A DNA stretch of 64,000 nt from Alkalibacter saccharofermentans DSM 14828 (GTDB lineage: Bacteria > Bacillota > Clostridia > Eubacteriales > Alkalibacteraceae): positions 1 to 64,000 of the forward strand of contig NZ_FQTU01000006.1 in the NCBI RefSeq assembly GCF_900128885.1. The letters are read 5' to 3'. This document shows positions 63,889 through 64,000 of the stretch, piece by piece. Position 1 is the stretch's first letter; each line of letters starts with the position of its first letter. The notes beneath the pieces are model-generated. The model did no database searches. It was not told the DNA's origin and was given only the letters and a program-made list of their open reading frames with translations. Position numbers and translations under genes: made by a program.

Positions 63889-64000
63889 ACAATCCCTCTT
63901 TTTTGAACAACAGCATCTTCTCTAGCCCGGTCAATACAATCCCACTTCCTACTACCAACCAAAATGTTATGAATCTGAAGATTACGGATATTACCAATGC
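63881..64000 (-). CDS. C-terminal end of a membrane protein (UPF0104/LPG-synthase-like), partial
   Basis: Last 39 codons of a gene entering from the right edge. The frame reads ALVISVIFRFITFWLVVGSG then IVLTGLEKMLLFKKEGLYD and stops, one hydrophobic helix and a short charged tail, much like the ends of UPF0104/lysylphosphatidylglycerol synthase-type proteins. It overlaps pssA by 8 bases, so a lipid-related operon is likely. Family call is tentative. Confidence 0.5.
   Translation of the reverse strand, partial: ALVISVIFRFITFWLVVGSGIVLTGLEKMLLFKKEGLYD

Overview
The window is a 64-kb stretch of a low-to-medium GC chromosome from an anaerobic Firmicute, most likely a clostridial or Tissierella/Sedimentibacter-type organism. 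This is inferred from gene content: CdaA/CdaR, the WhiA-YvcK-RapZ cluster, a SAM-I riboswitch before metK, dnaE-pfkA-pyk order, RecD2, a BmpA/NupOPQ nucleoside importer, FabV and several TTG starts. No rRNA, tRNA, CRISPR array, transposase or phage gene was seen.

Layout. 1-936: gene-free repeat mosaic. 937-5744 (minus): cdaA-cdaR, a COG2509-type FAD protein and ilvE. 5815-6212: decayed remnant of an EAL/HDOD c-di-GMP-type protein. 6467-13893 (minus): aroB-aroA-aroC-chorismate mutase, a 63-aa membrane protein and pyruvate carboxylase. 13974-18654 (minus): bmpA-nupO-nupP-nupQ. 18756-22526: glutamate-cysteine ligase-like enzyme, an NSS transporter and a divergent TetR regulator. 22527-25250: accessory island with two arrays of a 101-bp tandem repeat, two AT-rich genes of unknown function, and an intact c-di-GMP-I riboswitch with no gene close behind it. 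25253-28991 (plus): two-component system and lipoprotein. 29042-39037 (minus): pyk, pfkA, dnaE, whiA, yvcK, rapZ and a PHP phosphoesterase. 39189-43001: murB, comF-like gene, recD2. 43142-52655: fabV divergent from accBCDA-fabH-acpP-fabD-fabG-fabF-fabZ. 52786-64000: metK under a SAM-I riboswitch, proA, an acetate transporter, fructose-6-phosphate aldolase, M29 aminopeptidase, phosphoglucomutase, a coiled-coil lipoprotein, pncB, pssA and the end of a membrane protein.

How the genes work together. Type II fatty acid synthesis is nearly complete. The only enoyl reductase in view is the divergent fabV, and both transcription units share one FabT-like palindrome set between overlapping promoters. 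The aro genes supply chorismate. Pyruvate carboxylase, pyk and pfkA form central carbon metabolism. The cda genes make and control c-di-AMP.

Most unusual. (i) A dispersed family of short-palindrome modules at five sites, including two equal-length 165-bp copies whose central hairpin has diverged in both arms while staying paired. (ii) A complete promoter, c-di-GMP-I aptamer and terminator cut off from any gene by a repeat array, together with the decayed EAL/HDOD gene elsewhere in the window. (iii) The shared fabV/acc operator.
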